From Solea solea (lineage: Eukaryota > Chordata > Actinopteri > Pleuronectiformes > Soleidae): a DNA stretch of 64,000 bases. Made by a program: the position numbers and the translations under genes. Every line of letters begins with the position of its first letter. Position 1 is the stretch's first letter. The notes under the pieces are model-generated. The model worked only from the letters and a program-made list of their open reading frames with translations. It had not been told where the DNA came from and ran no database searches. The stretch spans positions 12,435,099 to 12,499,098 of the forward strand of contig NC_081145.1 in assembly GCF_958295425.1 (NCBI RefSeq), in the 5' to 3' direction. Of the stretch, positions 49,690-61,714 are shown piece by piece.

Positions 49690-50070
49690 AAATGCTCTGA
49701 AATCTTCTTTCACTGTGCGCCTCTATTGGAACGGCCTGTCTGAGCAGATAAGGCTTGTAGAATCAGTGACTTCATGAAAATAATCTCTTAAAACCTATTT
49801 TTTAACTTTTTCTTTTATATGATGCCATTGTTGAGCTTTATTTTCTGTGTATTTATACTTTATCCATTTGATTAATTTTGCCTGAGGGTGGTTTCATAGT
49901 GTTTGTCTCTCATGCTTTTTGTTTGGCATTACTGTACATTTTACTGCTGCCTGTTTCTGCCTTTGTTGTTTTATTGCTTTAAGATTATTTGTAAATGTAC
50001 TTTTTACAGTTTTTAAATGTGTTAAAGTTATAATAGATATTTCCACAAAGATTAAAATGTAATGTAATCA
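49690..50070 (+). repeat. Degraded L2/CR1-like LINE 3' end
   Basis: Conceptual translation gives a broken form of the typical LINE C-terminus (YWNGLSEQIR, then SLKTYF), followed by a T-rich 3' region. A related fragment lies at 51040-51190. Both are decayed and carry stops. Confidence 0.6.
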
Positions 50071-51039
50071 GTGCATCTTTACTCCAAACACAAAATTTGT
50101 AAACATTTTTTTTCAATGTCACTCATGATTGAGTATGTAGAACCCAACATATGAGTATTAATTACATATTTCATAACTGTTTTTAGTTGTATAAAAGCTT
50201 TTTATCTTGAGTAATATAAACACTTACCCAAAGCCACTGGTACAGGAGAAGCAATCCTACGTAAATGTGTCACTTCAGCTGTTGCAACTACTCATGTGCA
50301 ATAAGTACATGCAGTTATGCATCAGGTAATATCCTCTCCTACAGAAACACGGGTATGTCGTAAGGTGTTTTGCGCCGCTGATAAGAGTCCTGTTGTAAAA
50401 TGTGTGTGCTGCTCATGGCACCGCTGCTGTGTTCATGATATGTTGTAAGCAGATCTTTTGTGCCACCTACTGTCAAATCTGTGCACATAGCTTTGAATGG
50501 CTTTTTAAAAATCACACTTTCTCGACACACACTTTGTTTGAATCCATATTTACACATAAAAAATTTAAAAAAGAATCACAGAATGAAGATTTTGATCCAA
50601 CTCTTTCAACGTTTCAAATTGTTTGCGCATATATTATAAATCCATTATATTATATATATCCATACGTGAAATGAGATAATGTCATCTTGTCTTCACAGGT
50701 TCTTGAAAAATACTGCCAAATTAAAATATGTAATGTGATAATAGGGATGCACCGATGTGATACCATTATCAGGCATTGGTCCAATACTCGGCTTGGCAGT
50801 GACAGCACCTACTTTGCAGAATAACTTTTTAAAGCATAATTTAAAGTTGAAGATCAAATTACTACTTTCAAATTTCACACCATGAGATCATATTTCTGAC
50901 AGACATCTATACATTTACCTGAGAAATAGTATAAATGAGGTAAATATATATATGTGTATATATGCATATATAAATACATATATACAATTGCTGATAGCTA
51001 TAGAAGCCATTTTTGTTTTATTTACAAATGTACTTAACC

Positions 51040-51190
51040 ACAGGATCTTCTTTAACTTTGGAATGGCCTGCATGAGGAGATTAGGCTTGCAGAATCAGTA
51101 ACCTCCTTAAATAATTTCTTAAAACCAATTTTATAGGCTTGCTTTTGTTGATGGTAATGTAAATCTTTCTGGTTGTTTTGTTGTTTTGTG
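51040..51190 (+). repeat. Degraded L2/CR1-like LINE fragment
   Basis: The words ggaatggcctgcatgaggag, attaggcttgcagaatcagt and cttaaaaccaattt parallel those at 49720-49800, in the same orientation. Confidence 0.6.
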
Positions 51191-51198
51191 TTAAGGTG

Positions 51199-51231
51199 TT
51201 TTAATGACAGTTGAAATAACTGTCATTAAAA
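51199..51231. repeat. Perfect 14-bp hairpin
   Basis: TTTTAATGACAGTT at 51199-51212 and its exact reverse complement at 51218-51231, with a five-base loop. It lies between a LINE fragment and the coding-like island. Confidence 0.9.
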
Positions 51232-51528
51232 ATACTTTTTTTTGAGATTAAGAATCTTTTCCGGTACAGAAAGGCCACCATAGCGCCCTGATACCACTGG
51301 GAAAGGGAATCGCCTGACAGGCCTAGAACTCAGCAGATGATCCAATAGTGAGTACAGTGCCGAACCTGGCAGCGTCCGGACAACAAATGCGGAAGACATT
51401 GGCATAACTTCGACCCCGTCTCTCACACGGTGCCCCCCATCAAACTCTTGCCTTGTCCTTTGATGACTTTGAACACAAAATGGTCGTAGTGAAACACTGT
51501 CGAATCTTGTATTGTTTTCCTGTTTTCT
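51226..51528 (-). other. Unidentified coding-like island
   Basis: A minus-strand open frame of about 100 codons runs through a locally GC-richer stretch. Its translation has balanced composition (for example VEVMPMSSAFVVRTLPGSAL and RRFPFPVVSGRYGG) unlike the surrounding AT-rich filler. It lacks a good ATG start and ends in a low-complexity KKK stretch. It could be a fragment of a mobile element, a retrocopy piece or a single exon. I do not recognise the family. Confidence 0.3.
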
Positions 51529-52200
51529 TTATTACTAGTGCAGTGCCCAGATCTCAGGCTTCAACTGACTCAGCATCATGGCACTTTGCATGCATATGCT
51601 CTCTCTGCTCCTTTAGCGATATATGTGTTGCATATAGTAGGGCCCTTAGTAAGTCTGCCAAACGACCAGTTGAACAGTTCAGCCCTACAAACCTGCCAAA
51701 TTTAAACATTTAAGCCTTGGACATTTATGTGATTAGCAGAAAGACAGATATTCATATGATGCTGCTTTCATTATCTGTGATGACATAGTTGACATCAAAG
51801 GAATAAAAAATACCTTTTCTTTGTTTAATATATCCAGTGTTGCGAGGAGAAAAACATCAAAACAATACTGTAATACTGAAATATTTGACTTATTCTGTAA
51901 CTTTCCCCCCATTGAAAATGTATGGCGAGGACAGAGAGAGGAGGGCAGAGTGGATTTTTAGAAGGTGGATCAAAGGTAACAGCATGAGTTGATTGGTACA
52001 TTTATCTTAAAAGTGTGTTTATGAACAGAGTAATAACGTTATCAGCTCAGAGTATCAGCAAGTGTCATGTAAGTATTTGCATCGATCGATTCATCCCTGG
52101 GAAAAGAAGCCAAATTAAGCTGAAATGAAGTTGTGGTATTGTGTTCATCACTGACAGTGTGAGAGTCTGTGTGCTCCAACCCTCCACCCCTCCAGCCCCT

Positions 52201-52317
52201 TTGTTTTCCTTCTCACGCTAACGTGCGAGATCCGTACACAGACTCAACTGCGCGGTCGCACTCCGCCCCGACTTACCCTCAGCGAGCAGCGGCCTGGTGG
52301 TTTGAGATGAGCTGAAG
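52201..52317 (+). promoter_or_regulatory. ube2q2: ube2q2 5' UTR / promoter region
   Basis: This is a CpG-containing, pyrimidine-rich stretch (ctccgccccgacttaccctc near 52261) directly upstream of the ATG at 52318. No TATA box is seen. The start site is inferred only. Confidence 0.45.
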
Positions 52318-55300
52318 ATGTCGGTGTCCGGGCTCAAGGCCGAACTGAAGTTTCTGGAGTCAATCTTTGACCCGAATCACGAGCGATTCAGAATCATAGA
52401 CTGGAAACCAGACGAACTCAGCTGCCAGTTCAACGTCACAGGAGAGAAGCTGCTGATCATTCATTGCAACATCACGGTGAGTCCAGCAGCAGCAGCAGCA
52501 GAGGCAGCGGCAGAGGCCGGTAGCAAACCCAGCAGGAGCAGCCACCGACTATCCCCTGAAACCAAACCATTCCGCGGAAGCTTCTGTGTTTACTCATCAA
52601 CTCCCGAATAAAGTGTTAGCTCTTCATTTCACTCTATGGAAGCCACGTGTGTGTATGAAATGAACACCACAGTTTAATCTACTCTGAAAATAACACCAAC
52701 ATGTCGATTAATTCACGACGATGCGATAGCTTCTGTGCTAGCCTCTTCGCTGAAAGTAACGTTAGCCTGTTAGCCAAAATAACTGCGTTTCACTTCATAG
52801 TACTGCGGGTTCTAACTTTGTGACTACACAACACTATCCACTTTAAACTTAACGTTATTTCGCGCATAAACGCGCTGAATTTCCCGGTATTAGTGCTGTG
52901 AATTTAGGTAGTTTTGTATCAAAATGTCCAAATATACCGCGGAATACCCCTTGTTTTCATTTTAACCCTATACAGACGTAGTTTAAAAATGTAACTGTGT
53001 TCTATCTGAATTTTCACTAAATAGACGGAACCGTCAGGTGAATATATTGGAATATGTTTGATTTAATAGAGTATATTATTATTATTATCATTATCATTGT
53101 TATGTCATGCAAAGAAGACATGTCCAGTCCAACCGGGCTTGCGATGCACCAATATTTGGAGACACGGTATAGAAAGCCGTAGTAAAACGTAATATATATT
53201 TATAATACTAAACATCGAACCTTTCTGACGTTTTTCCCAGGCTTTTAAGACACAGGCAGCCAACTTATAGGCATTAAACAACCAGTCTATTCTCTCATCG
53301 TCACTGCACCAACATTTCCGGATTTTAATGACATTTAATTCAGTATAAGTATTACGCATTCTCAGTTTCCCGTAATTCGTATAATTCATAAAACCTTATT
53401 TCTTTCAGAATTTTTTTCTTAAACCTGCAAATTATCGGGTCGATTTAAGATCGCCGACTTCGTGATACGTTTGCTATAATTAAATTATAAGATGAGTTCC
53501 TGTTGCGTGACAATTTAATGTAATTAATATACTGCAATTCGACCTCTAAAAAGGCTTTAATCATTATATTCATGAATGCCAGAACACATAAAGAGCAATA
53601 CCATGCTAACATGTAAGAATGGGCTATTGCTGTAATCAAGTTGGTTTTGCTTGCTTATCCTTTTTAAATTGGCTTATAGTGTGAACTGTGCTGGTTTTGA
53701 TCATGTACATATAATCACATGGGCCAAGAGTTGTATGCATTTGAACTCCAGCTCTGATTCAGGTCATATACATCATAAGTGTCTGAGCTTTAAAAGTGAA
53801 CAAATACTCAATGTGATGGACAGTACTCCAAAAAAAAAACATTAATTAAATTACATTATGTACGGTTTAGTATTCAATGCTCTTTACAATATCCTGTTCA
53901 CTCAACAGAGTTTCCAATATCACCTGCTGCTAAATAGGTCAAGGAAAAGCGGAATGTCAGACTGGGGCTCGCTCTTGTTGCACTTATCATTATTAGCATA
54001 ATAATTGGGCTGGATTTATGAACCGTATGTATCCAGGCGTTCAGGGGCCTTGTGATTTCTAAGCATCTTTATTACATTCTTAATTTGTAGCCTTATTAAC
54101 TTGTGTTTATCACATTTCAGCATTTTGTTTGCATAAGGATTTTGTAATGCTGCTATCATTAATCTGTTTCCTATTTGTGAGTATCTCAAAAAAAGCATAT
54201 TGATATCAACAACAAGAAGTAAGCATATGTATAGAATCAACACATGCGTTCCTATTATTTTGGTCAGGATAATGGTACAATCATGACGTTTTTCATATCA
54301 TCACATGCCTAACCCTTAACTCTGAGCACAAACACATTTCACATTATGTTTATTTTGGGAGGGTGGGCACAGGCATGTCATGTTAAGACCTGACCTGAGT
54401 CAGTCTGATAACAATCCTCCCGCGATGAAGTAAAAGAGGTTTTCATTTCTCCCTGCTCTGCCCCTGTTGGTGTAGTTACTCACTAGGTCTTGGTTAAACA
54501 ACACCATCTGGCAAAGCCAGGCGTAGGAAGAGCATGGTGTTTCAGTTGTCAGTGGAGCTCCTTGATTTGGCCCATTGGTGGAAAAAATTGATGATAGATG
54601 CCTTAAAGATGTGGATTTTAAAAGCCATGAACAAATGTTTTCCTTGTGGAGTCGTTTGCTGATTGTGGTCTAAATTATTTGCTTTGTCTATAAAATGTCA
54701 GAAAATATCAAACAACCTGTTATACCTGTTTTGTCCAGTAACAATCACAATCATTAAAAAACATATTCAGTTTTTAAGGATGTAAAACAATAGAAAATGT
54801 TACATTGCTTACAATGAGACACAGATGTGAAATTGACAGTATGGTGACATGCTAAATCCCAAAAAAACATGTCAAGATCTAAAGTTATAGTTTTGATTAA
54901 GAAATCTAGTCCTTGAAGATCTGTTGGCACTTCTAGCACACAGAAATGTCTAAACATCAATGAAACGGATTTGTCATATGAGCCAAAGTACAACATTTAG
55001 CAAAGTGATTTCTAGCTAACCTTTGAAAACATGGTTTATCTTAACCCTCCTTAATTTGAACATGAGCGAACACTCGTGTCTCAGCACATTTACAGGTGTG
55101 ATCATAGCCACGTTTCTGGTTTTGACCATCGTGTACCATAAACAAAGGATCAAACATGCGCACATTCTCTCTCTAATCCACTAAACATCACGTTACTGTT
55201 TATATGTGTCCAGTATTTTTATGTTTTGCAGCTGGTCATGGGCTGCTATTGGAGCTATTATTACTGATAACAGTCAGTCAGTCATCATCTACCGCTTTAT

Positions 55301-58300
55301 CCTCCACCAGAGGGTCGCGGGGGGTGCTGTGCCAATCTCAGCTACATCGGGCGATAGGCGGGGTACACCCTGGACAGTTCGCCAGTCCATCGCAGGGCCA
55401 CACACATAGAGACAAACAACCATTCACTCTCACACTCACACCTATGGTCAATTTAGGGTGTCCAATTTACCTAATCCCCACATTGCATGTTTTTGGATTG
55501 TGGGAGGAAGCCGGAGAACCCGGAGAAAACCCACACACACACGGGGAGAACATGCAAACTCCATGCAGAAAGGCCCTTGTTCCAACTGGGGCTCGAAACC
55601 CAGGTCTTCTACTGATAACAGCACATGGCACAATTTAATCAAACAATACTGCATTTTACCGTGGGCTAGCCCCTTTATAATTCCAAATTGCCTCATGAGT
55701 CATTAGTCATATGAACCGAATTCCACAACGTGACTTAACAACTGCATACATATCTCACTGATGGTTTAGTGCCTCACTCAGCCACTTGCTAGAGATACTA
55801 TCTCATCTCTGCAGCTGATCGTAGACAAATCATTTTTGTTCAGTCAGCTGGTGTCAGGCTGTGTGGGCCAAGACATTTGGGGTGGAACTGTTTATGGCTT
55901 TGGAAGAAATGTTGACTTTTTATGTAGATGAGGTTGGCTGTTTCACAAAAACAGTGGTGTTAACATTCAATATTCAGGAAATAAAATCATCAAGACTCAA
56001 GCATGACAGGCTAAATTTTTCTTCTCTCTATTGTGGCAGGAATCCTATCCCTCAACACCTCCGATATGGTTTGTTGACTCTGATGATCCCAGTTTGGCTG
56101 AAGTGTTGGAGCGCTTAGACGATGTGAGGAAAGGCAGCACATTGGTAAGTTGAATGAGGAGGTGGATCCAACATCACACGGCTGTGCAATTAACCGAAAC
56201 TTGTGCTTCACTTACAATTATGGCCCCAAGTTATTACAAAAAAGTTGTCAAAACATAAGGATTATATCTCTAAAACCTAGGTCTTTCTGGCCAAAAACCT
56301 TTTAAGAGATTATTTGACAATCATTTTGATTTAGTCTGAAATTTATCTTGTTTTCTTTATTGCTAACTGGTCTTGTCTTTCTTTTTTATTTGTATTTTAT
56401 TTACATTTTATTTGTTGTTTAATTTAATGTATGTGTTTGTATTTCATTTTTAATTCAGTTATTTACACTGGAAGTGCACTACATCAGTGATTTTAATTAT
56501 TTGTATTTATTATTTTACACAATATTTCAATACACAACAATTCACATTTATTTTAAGGTAAATTCAAAGGCTTCATTCAAAATGTCATGTTCAAAGACAC
56601 TTTGAAGTGTTGGTGGTAGAAATTAAAAACAAATCCTCCTAAACGACACATGCAAAGTCATTGATTTGTAGTTTAGTATTGCCCAGCACTCCGTCCTACA
56701 GCAGCAAAACTTAGACTCTAAGATGGATAAAAACGATGTGGCGCTGTTATCACATCGTTTTTATCCATCTAAAAGATCTACCCCCTGATTTCTACTGATG
56801 TTCAGCTCCGGATGTTGTGGACTTTAAGGTCAGCTTTGCATAATTCTCCTTTTGTAGAATGAGAATCCAGTCTCAAGTTCAATTTCAGTTCCTTGACTGA
56901 CACAGGATGTTTGCAAACAGACTTTGCTGCTGCTGCTGCTGTTTAGTGGAATCCACTCTGTCGCCTCTGGCTGCCACACAACCCTAGAGGATTTTTACCA
57001 TCTCCACCACAATGAGTAACACTTGGCAGAGTGGTTATTTCATATTGACTGGATTTTGCACATGCCACAATTGGTCCTTTTCTTACTTATGAATGTATTC
57101 AACACACACTTATTAATCTAGGTATTAAGCTGTATTACATTTCATGACAGAGCAGCTGTATAAATGAACATGTGTACCTGATAAGTGATAAGGCTTCTCA
57201 TTCCATGACATTTGATTTCAGCTCCTTCAGCAGTTAAAGCGGCTCATCTGTGATCTGTGTCGACTTTACAACCTGCCACAACATCCAGATGTAGAAATGC
57301 TCGACCAGCCTCTTCCTGCCGGTCCAATTAACCAGGATCGAAAGGTATCTATTAATAGCATTCATTTATTTATGTGCCTTTTTTGTCAAACTCTCACATC
57401 TGTTTACTCACATTATGTTTTCCTCTCTACAGCATGGGCTATCTGATGAGGTGACATCAGAAGAGGAAGAGGAGGAAGAAATGGGAGAGGTACCGCTATG
57501 TACTTTGTAGGGCTGCCACAAAGGATTATTTCAATAATCGACTAGTCACCGATTATTTTTGCGATTAGTCGACTAATCAGATCATAGGTAAATTGCAGCT
57601 TATTGCACCAGCATGCAGCTGCACTTGTATAACCATCATTAGCTTCCAGCTCGAAGTGTTTAAGGTATGTGCTAACTAAAATATAGACAATTAAGATGAT
57701 AGTTCATTCAACTTTTAATGAACTTTGCAGCTTGTAGCAGCATTTCACATTTTTTAATGTGATAAATAAAATAAAATGAATTTTTTTTTTAACTATAAAT
57801 GTTTAGTGAATTGTAAAAAGGAACCAAAAACTATGCACTTTGAATATATATTATAAAACATTTGCATTATCACATTTCCTATTCAAACACGACATCGCCA
57901 TTATAAAGTTAAAGCAAACACATAACATGTGTGCTAAGGCTAATGAAATCGTCATTGTTAATATTAACGTTTACAACTATGATTAAGTAGCTCACTGTTG
58001 ACGTTCATTTTACCAGTTAATTAGCCAATTAGCTTATCGAGACGACTGTCCCTCTTCTGCAATTTTGAGAGAAAAACAAAGCTTAGAAAAATAAACGATT
58101 ACATCCACTATCAAATTCATCGACGACAAATATAATAATCGAGACTAGTCGACTAATCTTGGCAGCCCTAGTTTGGTGGATTATCATTGATGGCCTCATG
58201 GGTTTTTTTTACATGCTTTTTTTATTTTAAACATAATTATCACACCATGACAGCAGGACGTAGACTTGGACCAAGACCTCGACCATTATGACATGAAAGA

Positions 58301-59048
58301 GGAGGAGCCGGTGGATGGAAAGAAGTCCGAAGATGATGGCATTGAAAAAGAAAATCTGGCCATCTTGGAGAAGATTCGTAAAAACCAGAGACAGGATCAT
58401 TTGAATGTAAGTGTAAAACAGCAGCCGCCATATTATTTAGAACAAAACATCAGGATTCTCCTGAGTAATTCTCACGGTCAAAAGCATTTAAGTGAAACAG
58501 TTACTGGATCTAAATATTTTCAAATACTGTGCTCAATCAAATCTAAGTAAATTCCACATTTCCACGCTGCCAAAGTGATAAATATTAAATCACTGCAGCT
58601 TTGTAATCACATTGTTTATTGACAGAGACCAAATACAGGTTTTTTTTTTTTGGTAGCAGCCAAAATATTACAAACTTGAAACTGAGATAACAGGATTTGT
58701 CAGACAACATTAATACCATAACATTCAATATATTTATTAACATCAGTAACATTAATCAAATTCCTGCTTCATTAATCACATTTTTATTTACTTAAACAAA
58801 ACAAAAATGAAAGGTACAAGAGGATGTTGGTCAGTATTTGAGTTTTTCCAACTTTCCAGCATTCTAATCTGATCATCCATCTCATGTTTGCAGTCAGAAA
58901 CACCACTAGAATGTAGTTTTTGAAATGATTTGCAGTTAGAATCCAAACCGTACGTTCTGATTGTCCTTCCATACGGTCAAAGAGTCAGACTCTCTTCAGC
59001 ATCTCTGGTTGCCCTGATTTAGTCGCAGCCACCTCTCCACGGCACGGA

Positions 59049-59140
<92 letters not shown>

Positions 59141-59170
59141 ATATATAAATAAATATATATATATATATAT

Positions 59171-59207
<37 letters not shown>

Positions 59208-59729
59208 TAGGATCTATATGTATCTTCCTGATTGCCCGGGTGTTGTGTGTGTGTGATGAACCTTGGCGGTTTGTGTTGCAGGGTGCCGTCTCTGGCTCGG
59301 TCCAAGCCTCTGACCGCCTAATGAAGGAACTCAGGGAGATTTACAGATCACAGAGTTACAAGACAGGTGGGACACACTTCACCTGTGATGCTTGCCCTTA
59401 ATGTTTTTAAGTTCCCTTCAGTGGGTTGAAGTTAATTTCTGTGCTTGTGTCATTCACCCTCGCAGGTATTTATTCAGTCGAACTAGTCAGTGACAGCCTT
59501 TATGAATGGCATGTCAAGCTAAGGACGTAAGTTTTCACATTCAGTCACTCTCAGGTTTTTCAGCTAAATAATTAATGTTTGTTTTGATGAAATTTTAATT
59601 TGCCTTTCTTCACTCCAGGGTAGACCCAGATAGTCCATTGCACAGTGACTTGCAGGTCTTAAAAGAAAAGGAAGGAGTGGACTACATTCTGCTCAATTTC
59701 TCATATAAAGTCAGTCCCATTATATAATT

Positions 59730-59779
<50 letters not shown>

Positions 59780-61714
59780 ATTGTTTTTTTATAAGAGATG
59801 TCTTGACATTTAATTTCCTTCTTTCTTCATATGATAGGATAATTTTCCCTTTGATCCACCATTTGTACGGGTTGTCTCACCTGTGCTCTCCGGAGGGTGA
59901 GTATGTTCTCATCTCCCACCGTTATTGGAGAAACGTCATTTTCCCAACACAAAAGGGAATTACTGACCCTTTTTGCTCCAGATGAAATGGTTTAACATCA
60001 TATCTTGTGTATTCAGCAGTTTCTGGTCTGTTGATTCTGGACTTTGCTTGTTAAAGAGGAGCATGTGGAATACATTTGTTAAATTACAGTATGCTCTTAG
60101 GCACAGGGTGAATTTTATTACATTGTATGATGTTAGCTAATGCAGTTGTACAGGAAATGTGGTTTGGTTTTAAATAATCTGTCACAAAAGTATTACCTGT
60201 ATATCAATACAATTAGGCAGTTTGACTTTATTTTATGTTGAATAAAAGGTACTTTTAGTATGGGTTTCAAGTCATACACGTTTTTGAAGGGATTCTGATA
60301 AGCAACCTGTCATTTAAATTCACTACATTAGAAGTGATCACATTTTCATACTGAATCACAAAAAATAAGACTCAGTCAGCCTAAATGATACATGAAGACA
60401 GTTCTAATGCTGTTATGCTTTTTATTTTTAGTTATGTTCTAGGAGGAGGGGCCTTGTGCATGGAACTTCTTACGAAACAGGTATGTAAAAGGAGATTGAG
60501 AAAGATGATGACTTCTTGTGAATGTATGTGAAGTGGCTGAATGTCTTTTTTTTGTGGTGTTGTGTTTCTCAGGGCTGGAGCAGTGCCTATTCCATAGAAT
60601 CTGTCATTATGCAGATAAATGCGACTCTGGTGAAAGGAAAAGCCAGGGTGATGTTCGGAGCCAATAAGGTAAGTGATGTTGTCTGAATGTCATTGGACTG
60701 CTTTTAGTACATTATAAAGAAAGGTTCGACTTGAACACTTGAATAATGAATATTTATTCCAATACAATTAGGATCCTGGCATCTCTAGATCAATGTTATA
60801 TTTGTTTTGCTGATGGTTTTGCTAATGTCAGCAGTACTGGCACTAGCAGCCTTCTTTTAATGCACTTTTTACGTCTGCACACCTGTGTAGTTGAACCGTA
60901 TTTTCATTTTCTATCTCTACTATAGCTCTTTAGTATGGCCAATGTGGGGCAATTGTAGCAGGAAGGTTTCACTGTGTTTTATTTGAAAATCGGCTGAATC
61001 AGAGGCGACATCTTGTGACTCAGTTAAGTCAGAGAAGACATTATCTGAGATCAGCAGTCGTCTGACGTCATCAACTTTTGATAAACTTAACCTCTTCCTA
61101 CAGCGCGCTTACACGTCACAATAAAAACATGAACCAAAACATTCTGTACCAATAATCGCTGCGTAAGCAAAATTTATTGTCTGTGGATTGTTGTTGCTCC
61201 ATCTTCTGTGCCTTTAATGGCGGGGATCCACCAGGGATTTAGCGGATCTTCAGTGATCCGCTAAAATACTCTCCTGTTTTGCCTAGTATACAGTATATGC
61301 TGCCAGTTATTTACATCTACAGCGCCACTTCCTGTCAGCTACCAGAGCTCTGCTGGAGAGATGCATGTGTTTTACTATTGTCCTGTTATGCAGTTATTGG
61401 ACAGCAGTAGAAAGCATCAGGAAGAGATGGAGAATTACTTGAAGATACCTGCCACTGATTGCTATAGTACCCGTTCATAAAGTGACTATTTGAATGAGAA
61501 AAGTTTACACAGCGTTGTTTGTTTTTCAGAACCAGTACAATCTTGCCAGAGCACAGCAGTCCTACAAATCCCTTGTGCAGATTCATGAAAAGAATGGTAA
61601 GCGGTTCTACACTTCCACAATTTGATTTACTATTCCTGTTTGATTGTGACTCAGTAGATATTCCCTCTGTGTATTTCTACAGGCTGGTACACACCACCTA
61701 AAGAGGATGGGTAA
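52318..61714 (+). CDS. ube2q2: Ubiquitin-conjugating enzyme E2 Q2
   Basis: UBE2Q2 is an E2 enzyme that takes activated ubiquitin on a cysteine thioester and passes it to targets with E3 ligases. Thirteen coding exons: 52318-52476, 56040-56144, 57222-57344, 57433-57489, 58257-58406, 59282-59366, 59466-59526, 59619-59709, 59838-59896, 60432-60480, 60573-60668, 61530-61596 and 61683-61714. They join in phase to 377 aa (human 375). Landmarks: the N-terminal [20 protein letters not shown] and HCNIT; an acidic linker ([12 protein letters not shown]); [20 protein letters not shown]; the UBC fold from [18 protein letters not shown]; and the active-site Cys306 in [15 protein letters not shown]. The C-terminus is WYTPPKEDG. 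The N-terminal RWD-like domain is shorter than in UBE2Q1, which supports Q2. Intron 1 is 3.6 kb and contains a SINE. Confidence 0.97.
55274..55609 (-). repeat. tRNA-derived SINE with perfect 12-bp target duplication
   Basis: TACTGATAACAG stands exactly on both sides (55262-55273 and 55610-55621), the mark of target-primed insertion. The head lies at the right, where the inverse strand reads a B-box-like GGTTTCGAGCCC. The 3' tail lies at the left with repeated agtcagtcagtc. The body matches 26168-26480 in inverse orientation (ctaccgctttatcctccacc, tggacagttcgccagtccat). It is 336 bp long in ube2q2 intron 1. Confidence 0.85.
56721..56770. repeat. Perfect 20-bp inverted repeat, ube2q2 intron 2
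   Basis: The arms 56721-56740 and 56751-56770 are exact reverse complements, with a ten-base spacer (gcgctgttat). The left arm holds ATAAAAACGATGT, shared with the pkm palindrome at 8813-8858. Confidence 0.9.
57508..58170. mobile_element. hAT-like non-autonomous transposon, ube2q2 intron 4
   Basis: The tips TAGGGCTGCCA and TGGCAGCCCTA are perfect 11-bp inverted repeats. Inside them lie further inverted words (cgactagtc / gactagtcgactaatc). The flanking 8-mers (GTACTTTG and GTTTGGTG) agree only in part, so the target duplication has decayed or the ends differ slightly. There is no transposase frame in its 663 bp. Confidence 0.75.
59051..59216. repeat. Long (AT)n microsatellite, ube2q2 intron 5
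   Basis: About 165 bases of almost pure AT alternation with a few TTTAT, AAATAAAT and ACAC interruptions. It ends about 65 bp before the acceptor of the exon at 59282. Confidence 0.95.
59731..59772. repeat. (TA)n microsatellite, ube2q2 intron 8
   Basis: About 20 TA units, beginning roughly 20 bp after the donor at 59709. Confidence 0.95.

Larger units (their letters stand above)
49283..52200. other. Intergenic region between the UGT and ube2q2
   Basis: This contains the probable non-coding first exon of the UGT (ending at 50228), two LINE-like fragments (49690-50070 and 51040-51190), a hairpin at 51199-51231 and an unexplained GC-richer open frame at 51226-51528. The remainder is AT-rich. 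Confidence 0.6.

Noticed and set aside
55204..55706. Open frames on both strands near 55.2-55.7 kb
   Set aside because: They fall inside the SINE with a 12-bp target duplication and match no host protein.
58985..59305. A tyrosine/isoleucine-repeat open frame
   Set aside because: It is only the translation of the AT microsatellite.
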